DNA from: Cytobacillus depressus
Lineage (GTDB): Bacteria; Bacillota; Bacilli; Bacillales; Cytobacillaceae
Length of the DNA stretch: 64,000 bases
Assembly: GCF_008923245.1 (NCBI RefSeq)
Contig: NZ_WBOS01000005.1
Location: 62,001-126,000 of the forward strand
Reading direction: 5' to 3'
Below the pieces are notes generated by a model. The model saw only the letters and a program-made list of their open reading frames with translations, was not told the origin of the DNA and did no database searches. The translations under genes were made by a program, and so were the position numbers. Positions 26,049 through 35,254 of the stretch are shown here, one piece after another. Within the stretch, counting starts at the first letter, position 1. Each line of letters starts with the position of its first letter.

Positions 26049-26067
26049 CGAGGTATTTAAAGTGTAG

Positions 26068-26216
26068 GTTCAAAAAGAAGGACAAAAAGAGCCGAAATGT
26101 TCAAGGAAGCGCAGCCTTCGAGCACCGGAACGCTAGCTGGTCGCTTCGGTGCATTCTCCTCACACGAAGAAAAAGCGCTTTTCTTTTTCGAGGAATTTTT
26201 CCCGCACTTTTTGAAC
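26068..26216. repeat. Family B element with terminal inverted repeats, copy B1
   Basis: 149 bp bounded by perfect 10-bp inverted repeats GTTCAAAAAG and CTTTTTGAAC. The inside contains a near-palindrome around AAAAAGCGCTTTTCTTTTTC. About 80-90 percent alike to the outer parts of B2 at 52124. It abuts the ribosome site of the next gene. Confidence 0.8.
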
Positions 26217-26241
26217 ACTTCTAAAAAAAGGTGTGAAATCA

Positions 26242-27030
26242 TTGAGAGTTATCTCTATATGTCCAAGCAATACCGAGCTAATGGAGTATTTGAAGCTTAC
26301 CCATCTTCTCGTTGGAGTGGATGATTATTCTGATTGGCCAGAACCAATTAAACATCTTCCTCGGCTTGGACCAGACTTATCAATCAATATGGACAAAGTA
26401 GAAGAATTGAAACCTGATTTAGTGCTAGCTTCATTAAGTGTTCCAGGGATGGAAAAAAATATTGAAGAATTAGTGGAAAGAAAAATACCTCACATCGTCT
26501 TGAATCCACAAAGCCTTTCAGATATTGAGAATGATTTGATAACAGCTGCGAAGGCTTTAGAGCATCCAGATGCTGGACAAAAAGCAGCAGCGGATTTTCG
26601 CCAAAAAATCGATTGCTTGAAAAGGATCGCTGCTAAAATAGAAAATAAGCCATCCCTATACTGGGAATGGTGGCCGAAACCTGTATTCACTCCTGGCCAA
26701 GTTAATTGGCTTACCGAAATTAGCGAGCTTGCCGGGTCTAGTAACCTGTTTAAAGATGTTGAGCTGGCAAGCGTGCAAACAGATTGGGAAGATGTTTATC
26801 ACAGGGATCCTGATTATATTTGCCTCGCTTGGGTTGGCGTCAGAAAGGAAAAGGTGAATCCGGATATTGTCCTCAAGAGGCCAAATTGGGGGCAATTGGA
26901 TGCAGTAAAAAACAAGCATATTTTTGTACTTGAGGAAGAGCTCTACTGCAGGCCTTCTCCCCGATTAATTGAAGGGGCAATTAGACTCGCAAAGCTTATT
27001 CATCCAGAAGCATACTCGTCTATTACGTAA
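26242..27030 (+). CDS. BtuF-like cobalamin/iron-siderophore binding-protein domain, cytosolic form
   Basis: 262-residue protein with the class III periplasmic binding fold: RVISICPSNTELMEYLKL at the start, VGVDDYSDWP, LKPDLVLASL and the second-lobe segments YWEWWPKPVFTPGQVNW and DYICLAWVG. BtuF-family proteins bind vitamin B12 or siderophores for an ABC importer. Here there is no signal peptide or lipobox and no transporter genes beside it, so a cytosolic role is likely; the ligand is unknown. The TTG at 26242 is chosen because AAGGTG lies 8 nt upstream; that site overlaps an alternative GTG at 26233. Confidence 0.78.
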   Translation: MRVISICPSNTELMEYLKLTHLLVGVDDYSDWPEPIKHLPRLGPDLSINMDKVEELKPDLVLASLSVPGMEKNIEELVERKIPHIVLNPQSLSDIENDLITAAKALEHPDAGQKAAADFRQKIDCLKRIAAKIENKPSLYWEWWPKPVFTPGQVNWLTEISELAGSSNLFKDVELASVQTDWEDVYHRDPDYICLAWVGVRKEKVNPDIVLKRPNWGQLDAVKNKHIFVLEEELYCRPSPRLIEGAIRLAKLIHPEAYSSIT

Positions 27031-27032
27031 AT

Positions 27033-27071
27033 AAAAATGGGCAATTTCAAAGTTTGAGATTGCCCATTTTT
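27033..27071. terminator. Bidirectional terminator between the BtuF-like gene and yuiC
   Basis: AAAAATGGGCAAT pairs with ATTGCCCATTTTT, 13-bp perfect stem with extra TCAAA/TTTGA pairing in the loop. Confidence 0.9.
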
Positions 27072-27095
27072 TATTCCCTTAAACTTCCGCTTTTC

Positions 27096-27812
27096 TTATT
27101 TACGCTCGGATTTAATATATTGCTGGCGGAAAACCTGCATCGACTCATTTTCATTTAAAGCATGCAGTTCTTCCTCTGTAAGGGAGCCGTCTCCCATTTC
27201 CACAATATAAACATCGAGGGTTCTCTTTCCCCATTGATTATAAACATCATCTACTGTTTCATAGTATAGATCTACTTTATTCCCTTTGATCGCGCCGCCT
27301 TTATCTGCAACGACCCCATATCCATATCCGGGAACAAAGAGAATCGTTCCAATTGGGAATACATTTAAATCGGCCGCTACAGTTGAATATAAATCTCTTT
27401 TCACTTTCACACCCGAATATGTAATACCGAAGCTAGGGTGACCGGGATGTTTCCCAGTTGATTCATAAAAGGCCGTATAGCCTGTCGCTGTCACCTGCTT
27501 CACAGGATATTGCGACCAGTCAATCGACTCCTCCAATGTTGGCGGTGTTCCAGAAACGGCTTCACTTGACGATATTTTCAAATCTAAATTAGTAATCTGC
27601 TTCAAATACTTATAAGCGACTCCAACTGTTTTAAATGCGTGTTTTAATGGATGGTCATCTGAATTCTTACTTTGGCGTAAATCATCGCTATTAAAATAAT
27701 TTACAATTGATTTAGCCTCCACTCCAGAAATTGAATGAAAGGTTGTAAGTATCGCAGCTAAAAATAATGTTGACATGATTATTCGTCTTGTCCAATTTTT
27801 TAGTCTATACAT
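27096..27812 (-). CDS. yuiC: YuiC, 3D-domain (MltA-like) cell-wall protein
   Basis: 238-residue secreted or anchored protein with an N-terminal hydrophobic signal (about 11-30) and a C-terminal 3D domain. The domain is a double-psi barrel: VTATGYTAF near 108, [20 protein letters not shown] and the three-Asp signature [18 protein letters not shown]. Stationary-phase YuiC of B. subtilis has lytic transglycosylase activity on peptidoglycan. A Gly/Ser-poor linker of about 70 residues joins the two parts. The ATG at 27812 has GGGAGGAG about 11 nt upstream. Confidence 0.88.
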   Translation of the reverse strand: MYRLKNWTRRIIMSTLFLAAILTTFHSISGVEAKSIVNYFNSDDLRQSKNSDDHPLKHAFKTVGVAYKYLKQITNLDLKISSSEAVSGTPPTLEESIDWSQYPVKQVTATGYTAFYESTGKHPGHPSFGITYSGVKVKRDLYSTVAADLNVFPIGTILFVPGYGYGVVADKGGAIKGNKVDLYYETVDDVYNQWGKRTLDVYIVEMGDGSLTEEELHALNENESMQVFRQQYIKSERK

Positions 27813-28152
27813 TTAATTTTTCACTCCTCCCAAGAATATTCATTTCCCATCATTCATGAGATTATTCATAGAAGGGTAAAAAATAAAAAATGAAAAGACA
27901 GTGCCAGGCTCCATAAAAACGAAAAAACCCTTATATATCAAGAGTTTTTTGGAAAATTCAATTAACAAAACTTTTAGTACATCAGAAGCTAAAAACTCCC
28001 CCTGTTGCTGGCGATTTGGATTTTCGAGGTCTGCTTTTGTCCTTACAACATCCGCAAGTAACCTAGTGGTAAATAGAACAAAAGTGTTGGATCTAAACAA
28101 AAAAATCCCCGCTATCAGCAGAGATTCGAAGATTTTTTATAAACAGACAATA
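27813..28152. other. Intergenic region between yuiB and yuiC
   Basis: 340 bp with the yuiB terminator (28099-28138) at one end and the yuiC upstream region at the other. The sequence GACAGTGCCAGGCTCC at 27898 recalls a short dispersed Bacillus repeat. An 86-codon open frame (27840-28100, minus) has no ribosome site and no recognisable family; I do not call it a gene. Confidence 0.5.
28099..28138 (-). terminator. Terminator of yuiB
   Basis: Minus-strand stem built from TCTCTGCT and AGCGGGGA with G-T pairs, flanked by A and T runs (GATTTTTTT), about 15 bp after the yuiB stop. Confidence 0.65.
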
Positions 28153-28476
28153 TTAAAACATTTGATATCCTTTGTTGCGAAGAATTTTGATCGTGATACC
28201 CGCGACAATAGCCCCAGCCATCCCACTGCTTAAAATCAGCACATCCGCAGCTGCGAGCTGAGATAGTTCATTTCTTAAGCTTATAAATGATTCCTTCGTA
28301 TTTTGGAAATATTCAATAAAACGCACCTTATCAATAATCAATAATGCCACAATGGGATAAATAATTGCCATAATCCATGACATTCTTAGCAGCATATTTA
28401 AAATAAATCCAATTCCAAAAAATAACACAAAAAACAGTAACATGGAAATTGGCAATACGAAAATAGTCATCTGCAT
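28153..28476 (-). CDS. yuiB: YuiB-like membrane protein
   Basis: 107-residue membrane protein of unknown function: two adjacent hydrophobic helices near the N-terminus (ISMLLFFVLFFGIGFILNML and WIMAIIYPIVALLII), an amphipathic middle (NTKESFISLRNEL) and a third helix (LILSSGMAGAIVAGITI) before a short basic tail. Length and position before yuiC fit YuiB of B. subtilis. The ATG at 28476 has GGGGAGGA 9 nt upstream; an upstream in-frame ATG overlaps that ribosome site. Confidence 0.78.
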   Translation of the reverse strand: MQMTIFVLPISMLLFFVLFFGIGFILNMLLRMSWIMAIIYPIVALLIIDKVRFIEYFQNTKESFISLRNELSQLAAADVLILSSGMAGAIVAGITIKILRNKGYQMF

Positions 28477-28572
28477 TGATTTCGTTCCTCCCCTTAACAT
28501 CAATATTTAGTGTACTGAATGTGTATTTGGGAGTCAATTAATATATTTGGTTAAATTTGCCCAATGAGAACA

Positions 28573-29058
28573 TTATAAGAATAACCGATATGCTGTATAG
28601 CCGAATTGGTCTCCTGGATTGATTCCATCGAGTAACGGTTTTTCAGAGGTATCTGAACGCTCCGCTAAGTATTTAAGAAGAATTGAGGCATTTTCATCCT
28701 TAGCCAACACGGTTGGATCAATAAACTGAACATCATAAAGCTCTCCCTCTTGCACTTGAATCGTCTGCCTAGGCAAAGCTTCAAGCAGGAAAATGATCAT
28801 ATTATCGCTAATTTCCTCTTTAATAACTCCTGTCCGTAACCCAATTAGTCCCTTAACCGTGCATTTAATCCCTGTTTCCTCTTCTACCTCCCGAATGACT
28901 GCCTCATCAGCTGTTTCTCCCGAATCGACAAAGCCTGCAGGTAAGGACCAGCTCCCTTTAAGCCCCCCGTATTTCTTCTTTACAACAAGCCATTTATTAT
29001 CTGGCGAGATGACAAGACCAGAAACCGCTAACCAAACCTTTCCCCTTTTTTCGCTCAT
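28573..29058 (-). CDS. Nudix hydrolase
   Basis: 161-residue pyrophosphohydrolase of the Nudix family. The full Nudix box GX5EX7REUXEEXGU is present as GFVDSGETADEAVIREVEEETG (about 42-63). The N-terminal half KVWLAVSGLVISPDNKWLVV and the segment SWSLPAG lead into it. The substrate, a nucleoside diphosphate derivative, is unknown. The ATG at 29058 has AGGGGG 7 nt upstream. The gene stands between yumB and yuiB where B. subtilis has the small gene yuiA. Confidence 0.9.
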   Translation of the reverse strand: MSEKRGKVWLAVSGLVISPDNKWLVVKKKYGGLKGSWSLPAGFVDSGETADEAVIREVEEETGIKCTVKGLIGLRTGVIKEEISDNMIIFLLEALPRQTIQVQEGELYDVQFIDPTVLAKDENASILLKYLAERSDTSEKPLLDGINPGDQFGYTAYRLFL

Positions 29059-29081
29059 AGATATCCCCCTAACTTCGTTAA

Positions 29082-29123
29082 AAATGAAAAGCTTAAGGAA
29101 TCATTTCCTCAAGCTTTTCATTT
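29082..29123 (-). terminator. Terminator of yumB
   Basis: AAATGAAAAGCTT pairs with AAGCTTTTCATTT, 13 bp, loop with a further GGAA/TTCC pairing; eight bases behind the yumB stop. Confidence 0.85.
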
Positions 29124-29131
29124 CACCGTTT

Positions 29132-30349
29132 TTATAAAAAATTAAACTTTCCTTTTTTCATCACTAGTGATGGTCCGCCAATTAAAAATAGCGATCTATT
29201 ATCGATTACTTTCTTCATGAAGGACGCCTTGGATCCAACTATTTTCTTGCCGAATGCTACACCGATTGCATCATGTTCCCCTAAAGAACATACGGTTCCT
29301 TTATTATCGAAATTAAAGGATTCAAGGTCGGTTTTATTGCGAATTAGCTTAACAAGATTTCTTGCACATGCTTCCCCTTGCTGCATAGCAATTTGGGCTG
29401 TTGGAGGATAAGGTCTGTTAATTTCCTCGTTGATCACTAAAGAACTATCTCCAATAACAAAGATATTGTCATGACCTGGAGCTCTTAAGTCCGGCTGTAC
29501 TTTCACGCGGCCGCGCATTGCTTCGAAGCCTGACTTTTCTATAATAGAATTCCCGCGGACACCCGCAGCCCAGATAACTGTGCCTGCTTTTATTTCTTCT
29601 ACTTCATCATCGCCTTTTCCGACGAGGATTCCATCTGGAGTGCATTCTTTAATCGCTGTGCCAATACGGAATTCAACGCCTTTTTTCTCCAGATGAGCAA
29701 CAGCATACTCAACAAGTTCTGGATCAAAGCCCGGAAGAACCATTGGCGCAGCTTCTACACAGATTACTTTCACTTTTTTGAAATCAACATCATATTCATG
29801 GCAAAGCTCAGGAATACGGTTTCCTAGTTCACCAAGAAATTCGATGCCTGTAAATCCAGCCCCGCCGACGACAATCGTTAGGCGCTCATCTTTTTTCTCA
29901 GCTTCTGTATTATAAGTAGCAAATTGATATTCAATATGATCACGAATTTGACGGGCAGAGTTTACGTTAGCAATTGCAAATGCATACTCTTTTAAGCCTT
30001 TAATGCCAAATGTCTCAGATTCCCCACCAAGAGCGATGACTAAATAATCATAATCAATTTCGCCGTTGGAAAGAATAACCTTTTTCTCTTCTGCTTTAAC
30101 TTCTAAGGCTGTGTCTTTAATAAAATCAATCTTGTTCTGGTCAATAACTGATTTAACATCATAACGAACGCGATCATGGTGAAGAGTTCCTGCTGACGCT
30201 TCATGCAGCCAAGTCGTTTCGTAGTGATAATCATTTTTATTAACTAAAACAATATCAGCTTCATTAGCACCGATGGCCTTTTGCAGACGAGTCGCAGTCA
30301 TTAAACCACCGTAGCCTGCCCCTAATATTACGATCTTTTGCTTTCTCAA
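29132..30349 (-). CDS. yumB: Type II NADH dehydrogenase (YumB/Ndh family)
   Basis: 405-residue membrane-associated flavoprotein that oxidises NADH and reduces menaquinone without proton pumping. Two Rossmann folds are visible: FAD-binding [17 protein letters not shown] (6-22) and NADH-binding [18 protein letters not shown] (about 163-180). The FAD motif [10 protein letters not shown] is near 300, followed by [12 protein letters not shown], the quinone-site segment of NDH-2. A C-terminal amphipathic stretch [16 protein letters not shown] would sit on the membrane. The start is TTG at 30349 with AGGTGG upstream. It is divergent from yumC, and 59 bp upstream lies the inverted repeat CATCACA-N10-TGTGATG. 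Confidence 0.93.
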   Translation of the reverse strand: MRKQKIVILGAGYGGLMTATRLQKAIGANEADIVLVNKNDYHYETTWLHEASAGTLHHDRVRYDVKSVIDQNKIDFIKDTALEVKAEEKKVILSNGEIDYDYLVIALGGESETFGIKGLKEYAFAIANVNSARQIRDHIEYQFATYNTEAEKKDERLTIVVGGAGFTGIEFLGELGNRIPELCHEYDVDFKKVKVICVEAAPMVLPGFDPELVEYAVAHLEKKGVEFRIGTAIKECTPDGILVGKGDDEVEEIKAGTVIWAAGVRGNSIIEKSGFEAMRGRVKVQPDLRAPGHDNIFVIGDSSLVINEEINRPYPPTAQIAMQQGEACARNLVKLIRNKTDLESFNFDNKGTVCSLGEHDAIGVAFGKKIVGSKASFMKKVIDNRSLFLIGGPSLVMKKGKFNFL

Positions 30350-30710
30350 GTATATCTTCCACCTTTATGAATAGTTTCTTAATAGTATGGACGGAAATGG
30401 TCATCCCCATCACACTTTAGAGATTGTGATGTAATTCACTTACCATTTCAAAAAAAATTTAAACTATTGTCACAGAATCTTAACATAATACCTACAATCA
30501 TATTATTCCTTTTCAAAATGGATTTCAAGCCTAAATACGGTAGAAAAATTCGTTTGGAAGTTTCAGACTACTGCGGGTAAATCTAATATCAACTAAAATA
30601 TATTGAATTTTTAATTTATTCATAATCTTATAGACAACAATACGAACTTTGAGCGTAATTATGTTATTATTAGAGAAATATAGGACTATTTTACTTTGGG
30701 GGGATATACA
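30350..30710. other. Divergent spacer between yumB and yumC
   Basis: 361 bp of AT-rich regulatory DNA. It contains an inverted repeat CATCACA-N10-TGTGATG at 30408-30431 on the yumB side. No gene or dispersed repeat is seen. Confidence 0.6.
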
Positions 30711-31706
30711 GTGAAAGAAGATCAAAACGTGTATGATATAACGATTATTGGCGGAGGTCCAACGGGTCTGTTCACCGCTTTTTACGGTGGATTGAGACAA
30801 GCTTCTGTGAAAATTATTGAAAGCTTGCCACAGCTTGGCGGTCAATTATCTGCCCTGTACCCAGAGAAATACATATATGATGTTGCGGGATTTCCTAAAG
30901 TCCGTGCTCAAGAATTAATTCAAAATTTAAAAGAACAAATGGCGAAATTTTCGCCTACGACCTCTCTGGAACAGTCAGTAGAGAAGCTTGAAAAGCAGGA
31001 TAACGATATATTTAAACTGACAACGAATAAAGAAACCCATTATACAAAAACAGTGATTATTACAGCTGGAAACGGTGCCTTTCAACCGCGCCGACTAGAA
31101 TTAGAAAGTGCCGCCCAATATGAAAGAAAGAATCTTCATTACTTTATTGATGACTTAAATCAGTTCGGTGGCAAAAACGTCGTTATATTTGGCGGCGGAG
31201 ACTCCGCTGTAGACTGGGCTTTAATGCTTGAGCCAATCGCTGAAAAGGTGACAATTGTCCATCGCCGGGATAAATTCCGTGCTCACGAACATAGCGTTGA
31301 AAATCTCCATAATTCCCATGTAAATATAAAAACTCCATTTGTCCCAGTTGAATTGATCGGAGACGACAAAGGCATAAATCAAATTGTCCTAGAAGGAGTT
31401 AATAGTAATGAAAAGGAAACACTTGATGTGGACGCTGTTATTTGTAACTATGGCTTCGTTTCTTCCCTTGGTCCCATTAAAGAATGGGGATTAAAAATTG
31501 AGAAAAACTCTATCCTTGTGAACTCTAAAATGGAAACAAACATCCCAGGTATTTATGCAGCAGGAGATATTTGTACGTATGATGGGAAAGTAAAACTTAT
31601 TGCCTGTGGCTTTGGTGAAGCACCAACAGCCGTCAATCATGCAAAGGCTTATATTGATCCAAAAGCAAAAATCCAACCGATGCACAGCAGCTCGATGTTT
31701 GACTAA
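30711..31706 (+). CDS. yumC: Ferredoxin-NADP+ reductase type 2 (YumC)
   Basis: 331-residue thioredoxin-reductase-like FNR that passes electrons between NADPH and ferredoxin or flavodoxin. FAD-binding [17 protein letters not shown] (about 11-27), SLPQLGGQL, the NADPH fold [15 protein letters not shown] with [11 protein letters not shown], and [13 protein letters not shown] near the C-terminus are all present. The CxxC disulphide of thioredoxin reductases is absent, which separates it from TrxB. The start is GTG at 30711 with GGGGGG upstream. Confidence 0.94.
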   Translation: MKEDQNVYDITIIGGGPTGLFTAFYGGLRQASVKIIESLPQLGGQLSALYPEKYIYDVAGFPKVRAQELIQNLKEQMAKFSPTTSLEQSVEKLEKQDNDIFKLTTNKETHYTKTVIITAGNGAFQPRRLELESAAQYERKNLHYFIDDLNQFGGKNVVIFGGGDSAVDWALMLEPIAEKVTIVHRRDKFRAHEHSVENLHNSHVNIKTPFVPVELIGDDKGINQIVLEGVNSNEKETLDVDAVICNYGFVSSLGPIKEWGLKIEKNSILVNSKMETNIPGIYAAGDICTYDGKVKLIACGFGEAPTAVNHAKAYIDPKAKIQPMHSSSMFD

Positions 31707-31898
31707 AAGCGGAAGCGCCTTCGGAACAATCAAAGAGCGGATTGTTCGTGCGAAGAATCGCTGACGAAGTCTTCCTTGTCCAGTCGCATTGTCGGCACTA
31801 GTACGTCTTGTACGTCGGGGGTAGGCGCTCCTCCTAAAAGCTAGCGCTTTTACTTGTGCGATGATTATGCTGCCGAAGCGTTCCTTATGGAGCTAGAC
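31706..31898 (+). repeat. Family A dispersed repeat, copy A4
   Basis: Overlaps the last base of yumC's stop region. It begins AAAGCGGAAGCGCC, has GTACGTCTTGTAC and AAAAGC-TAG-CGCTTTT hairpins, and ends TGGAGCTAGAC. The long CATAAG hairpin is absent. Confidence 0.8.
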
Positions 31899-31926
31899 AG
31901 TTCTCTAGCTTGATTCATACTTAATA

Positions 31927-31959
31927 AACAAAAGGGTGCCCTTAAGGTACCCTTTTGTT
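31927..31959. terminator. Bidirectional terminator between yumC and yutM
   Basis: AACAAAAGGGTGCC-CTTAA-GGTACCCTTTTGTT, 14-bp stem with one mismatch, just before the yutM stop codon. Confidence 0.88.
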
Positions 31960-31961
31960 CA

Positions 31962-32324
31962 TTAACATTCCTCTGGTTTTCCAGCGTTTGCAGCCGTTCG
32001 GAATGATGATCCGCAGCCACATGAAGCGATAGCATTCGGATTCTCGATTGTGAACCCGCCGCCCATCATGGATTGTTTATAATCGACTTTCGTTCCTTGA
32101 AGAATTGGTGCATCCTCTTTGCTTACAAGAATTTTTATCCCATACTGTTCCAGCTGGGTATCATTTTCTTCTATTTCATGAGCAAATCCCATACCGTACG
32201 ATAAACCACTGCAGCCGCCACCTTGGACAGAAACTCTTAGAAGAGCGTTCTCCTCTTCGTTCGCCTTCATCATTTCTTTTATTTGCAGAGCAGCTGCTTC
32301 AGTTAAAATCACAACATCACTCAT
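31962..32324 (-). CDS. yutM: HesB/IscA-type iron-sulphur carrier (YutM/ErpA-like)
   Basis: 120-residue A-type carrier that receives and delivers Fe-S clusters. The three ligand cysteines are in GGGCSGLSYG (about 38) and CGCGSSF (about 104-106). The C-terminus KPEEC is also typical of Bacillus YutM. Either of two adjacent ATG codons can start; 32324 gives the family's usual MSD start and lies 10 nt from GGAGG. The neighbours yumC, yuzB and yutI are also redox or Fe-S related. Confidence 0.92.
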   Translation of the reverse strand: MSDVVILTEAAALQIKEMMKANEEENALLRVSVQGGGCSGLSYGMGFAHEIEENDTQLEQYGIKILVSKEDAPILQGTKVDYKQSMMGGGFTIENPNAIASCGCGSSFRTAANAGKPEEC

Positions 32325-32589
32325 CATATTCCCCTCCTTTAATAATCAACTGTTTTAAGAAAATCGTTGCTAGACAGAAACGACCATAAACAATGGATGA
32401 AAAAAACCTCTCTAATATAGTATATACACAGGAGCTCGTGTCCTCAACTAATGAGAATGAATCAATTTCCTCCAATAAAGTTCAAAAAAACAAAAATAGT
32501 TCCTTTATCATGCGATTGAGTATAATTTTAGTTATAATGGAATAGATGACTTTCATTGAAGTGAGTCGAAATTCCTAGGAGGCGAAAAA

Positions 32590-33282
32590 ATGACAGAAAT
32601 TGAACCCATCTTTGACAAAAAGTGTACATGCAAAATGTGCAAGAAATCGTTTACTAGTAAAAAATTGCGTTCTAGGTTTATAAAAGTAAAAAGCTATGAT
32701 ACAGATTTTTGTCCAAATTACACCTCCGATGAGACAAATCCCATTTTATATCATGCTGAAGTTTGCCCTTACTGCGGATTTTCTTCTTCAAGTGATTTTT
32801 CCCCTTATTTTCCGCCTGGTTCAAATGATGACATCCAAGTAAAAGTATGTGATCTATGGGTCCCACGTGATTTTGGTCAAAAGCGGACAATAAATGATGC
32901 CATTAAAACATATAAATTAGCCATATATTGTGGTCTACTGAAAAAAGAGAAGCAAATTGCAATTGCTGGTTTGTATATGAGGCTTGCCTGGCTCTACCGG
33001 AATTTACAAAACGAAGAACAAGAACAGCGATTTTTGAAGCTTGCTTCAAATACCTATTTGCAGTCGTATATGACAGATGACTTTAAAGGAACACAAGTAT
33101 CTGAGGTAAAAATTCTTTATTTGATTGGGGAACTATCGAGACGAACTTACCAATCAGCTGAAGCCATAAAATACTTCTCGAAGGTGATTGAAAAGCAAAA
33201 CCGCTCCATCGAATCTGGAATTGTCGATATGGCTAGAGAAAGATGGTACGAGATGCGTGAACACCAAAAAGTGGAAAAATAA
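32590..33282 (+). CDS. DUF2225 family zinc-binding, TPR-like protein
   Basis: 230-residue soluble protein. Four cysteine pairs in the first 70 residues (CTCKMCKK, FCPNY and VCPYCGF) suggest a zinc or rubredoxin-like site. The rest is helical with TPR-like periodicity (KTYKLAIYCGLLKKEKQIA, LAWLYRNLQNEEQEQRFL, AEAIKYFSKVIEKQ). This layout is that of DUF2225/COG1655, function unknown. The ATG at 32590 has AGGAGGCG upstream. It stands between yutM and yuzB, where B. subtilis has yutL (dapF) and yutK. Confidence 0.82.
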   Translation: MTEIEPIFDKKCTCKMCKKSFTSKKLRSRFIKVKSYDTDFCPNYTSDETNPILYHAEVCPYCGFSSSSDFSPYFPPGSNDDIQVKVCDLWVPRDFGQKRTINDAIKTYKLAIYCGLLKKEKQIAIAGLYMRLAWLYRNLQNEEQEQRFLKLASNTYLQSYMTDDFKGTQVSEVKILYLIGELSRRTYQSAEAIKYFSKVIEKQNRSIESGIVDMARERWYEMREHQKVEK

Positions 33283-33292
33283 GCGAAAAAGT

Positions 33293-33320
33293 AGAGGATG
33301 ACAAGAAAATGTCATCCTCT
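33293..33320. terminator. Bidirectional terminator
   Basis: AGAGGATGAC-AAGAAAAT-GTCATCCTCT, 10-bp perfect stem; its last base is the first base of the yuzB stop codon. Confidence 0.85.
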
Positions 33321-33559
33321 TAAAACATTGGATTTTCTTCCAAATATTCATATATATTTTGTACTAACTCATCTGGTGTTTCTCCTGTCACAACTTCCCC
33401 ATTGACGAGTGCAAATAATGTGGATGCGCATTTTCCGCAATAGCCTAGGCATCCATATTCAATTACATCTAAGTCATAATCCTTCTCCAATATTTCCAAC
33501 GCTTTTTGAGATCCGCTCGCTAAATTACTTACGCAAAACTCAATGATCGGCTTGATCAT
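33320..33559 (-). CDS. yuzB: YuzB, DUF1450 family thioredoxin-like protein
   Basis: 79-residue protein of unknown function with four cysteines, among them FCVSN near the start and [12 protein letters not shown] in the middle, which look like a ferredoxin-like or thioredoxin-like cluster site. Length and pattern match DUF1450/YuzB. The ATG at 33559 has AGAGGTGG 6 nt upstream; an in-frame GTG lies inside that ribosome site. It is divergent from yutJ. Confidence 0.85.
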   Translation of the reverse strand: MIKPIIEFCVSNLASGSQKALEILEKDYDLDVIEYGCLGYCGKCASTLFALVNGEVVTGETPDELVQNIYEYLEENPMF

Positions 33560-33866
33560 ATCAACCACCTCTAATTGTAAAACTTCTATATTTAATAACG
33601 ATGTTTTCTTTATTAAAAAATATTGATTCCTTTTTCATGCTACCTTTTTTCACTGATTTCCGCAATATTTTTCATTTTTAGAGAAAAAAATGGGTAAACC
33701 TTTAAATTTTTCACATTATCACTTTTTGGCGATTTTTGTCAAGTTTTAGCTTGTAATGGTTGTGATTTTGTACTAGTTTCGTTATACTTTCTATGGGATT
33801 AGGGTGATTTTTATTTGCTTTTTAAGCAACTTTTTACAACAGAACGGACAAAAAGGGGAATGTTAA
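33560..33866. other. Divergent spacer between yuzB and yutJ
   Basis: 307 bp of very AT-rich DNA with several T runs. TATACT at about 33783 may be the -10 box of yutJ. No structured element or repeat is recognised. Confidence 0.45.
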
Positions 33867-34934
33867 ATGAAGAAACTTGTCATTCTTGGCGGAGGATATG
33901 GTGGGATGAGAGTCCTTGCTCGCTTTTTACCGAATCAGCTGCCTGAAGATGTATCGATTACATTGATTGACCGGATACCTTATCATTGCTTAAAAACGGA
34001 ATATTATGCTTTAGCGGCTGGAACGATCTCTGATCAGCAAGTTAGGGTGTCTTATCCCGAGCATCCAAGACTTGATATACAATTTGGAGAAATTACTTCT
34101 GTTGACCTTGAAAATAAAAAAGTATATTTACTAGAAGGCAAAACTGTTGCCTATGATGACTTGATTATTGGATTAGGATGTGTAGACAAGTACCATAATG
34201 TCCCTGGGGCAGAGGAATATACGTTGAGCATCCAAAATATTGAAAAGTCTCGTGCTACTTATCAAGAATTGAATAACTTAACACCAGGATCAGTGGTTGG
34301 AATTGTAGGAGCTGGATTAAGCGGCGTAGAAATTGCCTCAGAACTTCACGAAAGCCGTCCAGACTTACACATTAAATTATTTGACAGAGGAAGCCATATT
34401 CTTTCTGCTTTTCCAGAGAGATTAGGGATTTATGTGGAAAACTGGTTTGACAGCCATGGCGTTGAAATTGTCAGTCATTCCAATATTACACGGGTAGAAG
34501 ATAAAATTCTCTACAATCATGGTGAGCCTGTTGCCTGTGATGCCATTGTATGGACTGCTGGCATTCAGCCGAATAAAGTCGTTCGTGATATGAATGTCGA
34601 AAAAGATCAACAAGGCCGTGTCGTTCTGACGAAGTATCACAACCTACCTCAAGATGAACATGTTTATGTTGTTGGCGATTGTGCAAGCCTGCCACATGCA
34701 CCAAGCGCTCAGTTAGCGGAAGGACAAGCCGAGCAAATTGTTCAAGTCCTATTGAAACGCTGGAAGGGTGAAGAACTCCCTGATTCTTTGCCAACGATTA
34801 AGCTAAAAGGCGTGCTTGGGTCTTTAGGGAAAAAGCATGGGTTCGGAGTCGTTGCCGATCGGGCGATTACAGGCCGAGTTGCCAGAATTCTCAAATCAGG
34901 CATTCTATGGATGTACAAGCATCATAGAGGATAA
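33867..34934 (+). CDS. yutJ: NADH dehydrogenase-like flavoprotein YutJ
   Basis: 355-residue paralogue of type II NADH dehydrogenase: FAD fold LVILGGGYGGMRVLARF (4-20), NADH fold VVGIVGAGLSGVEIASEL (about 143-160) and VYVVGDCASLPHAPSAQLAEGQ near 270. The C-terminus GVLGSLGKKHGFGVV and GILWMYKHHRG is shorter than in YumB, so membrane binding may differ. The electron acceptor is unknown. The ATG at 33867 has AGGGG upstream. It sits next to yuzB as in B. subtilis. Confidence 0.9.
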   Translation: MKKLVILGGGYGGMRVLARFLPNQLPEDVSITLIDRIPYHCLKTEYYALAAGTISDQQVRVSYPEHPRLDIQFGEITSVDLENKKVYLLEGKTVAYDDLIIGLGCVDKYHNVPGAEEYTLSIQNIEKSRATYQELNNLTPGSVVGIVGAGLSGVEIASELHESRPDLHIKLFDRGSHILSAFPERLGIYVENWFDSHGVEIVSHSNITRVEDKILYNHGEPVACDAIVWTAGIQPNKVVRDMNVEKDQQGRVVLTKYHNLPQDEHVYVVGDCASLPHAPSAQLAEGQAEQIVQVLLKRWKGEELPDSLPTIKLKGVLGSLGKKHGFGVVADRAITGRVARILKSGILWMYKHHRG

Positions 34935-34939
34935 ATAGA

Positions 34940-35236
34940 AAAGCGGAAGCGCCTTGCTAGAGGAACATCGACTAAAAGCCGCCACGTCCTGTGGCGAACA
35001 TCGATGTCAGCACATCCTGTGCAAGTCCGACAAGCATAAGACAGACCGGCGAGAAGGTTGTATTTTAACCTTCTTGACGGACTGGCTTATGACCTCGAGG
35101 TCGACAAAAACGCGACGTCCTCCCAAAAGCTACACTTTTGGTCGTGCGATGTTTCGCTGTCGAAGTCTTCCTTGTCCTGTCGCATTGTCGACACTAGTAC
35201 GTCCTGTACGTCGGGGCTAGGCGCTGGAGCTAGACA
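34940..35236 (+). repeat. Family A dispersed repeat, copy A5 (full length)
   Basis: Longest copy, about 297 bp. From left to right it has AAAGCGGAAGCGCC, the hairpins GCCAC-GTCCT-GTGGC and GCAC-ATCCT-GTGC, the long hairpin closed by CATAAG (35035) and CTTATG (35086) with inner arms at 35046-35059 and 35067-35080, a palindrome GACCTCGAGGTC, the CAAAAG/CTTTTG hairpin, GTAC-GTCCT-GTAC and the end GCGCTGGAGCTAGACA. Confidence 0.88.
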
Positions 35237-35254
35237 GAAGCAAAATCCTTTGCT

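Noticed and set aside
27840-28100. 86-codon minus-strand open frame between yuiB and yuiC that at first looked like a transposase remnant
   Set aside because: No ribosome site, no recognisable transposase motif, and it runs through the yuiB terminator.
30408-30431. Rex operator in front of yumB
   Set aside because: The inverted repeat lacks the TTGTGAAA half-site and has too long a spacer.
34940-35236. Family A repeats considered as a CRISPR array or as structural RNA genes
   Set aside because: There are no regular spacers, copies are dispersed over 50 kb, and no cas gene is in the window.
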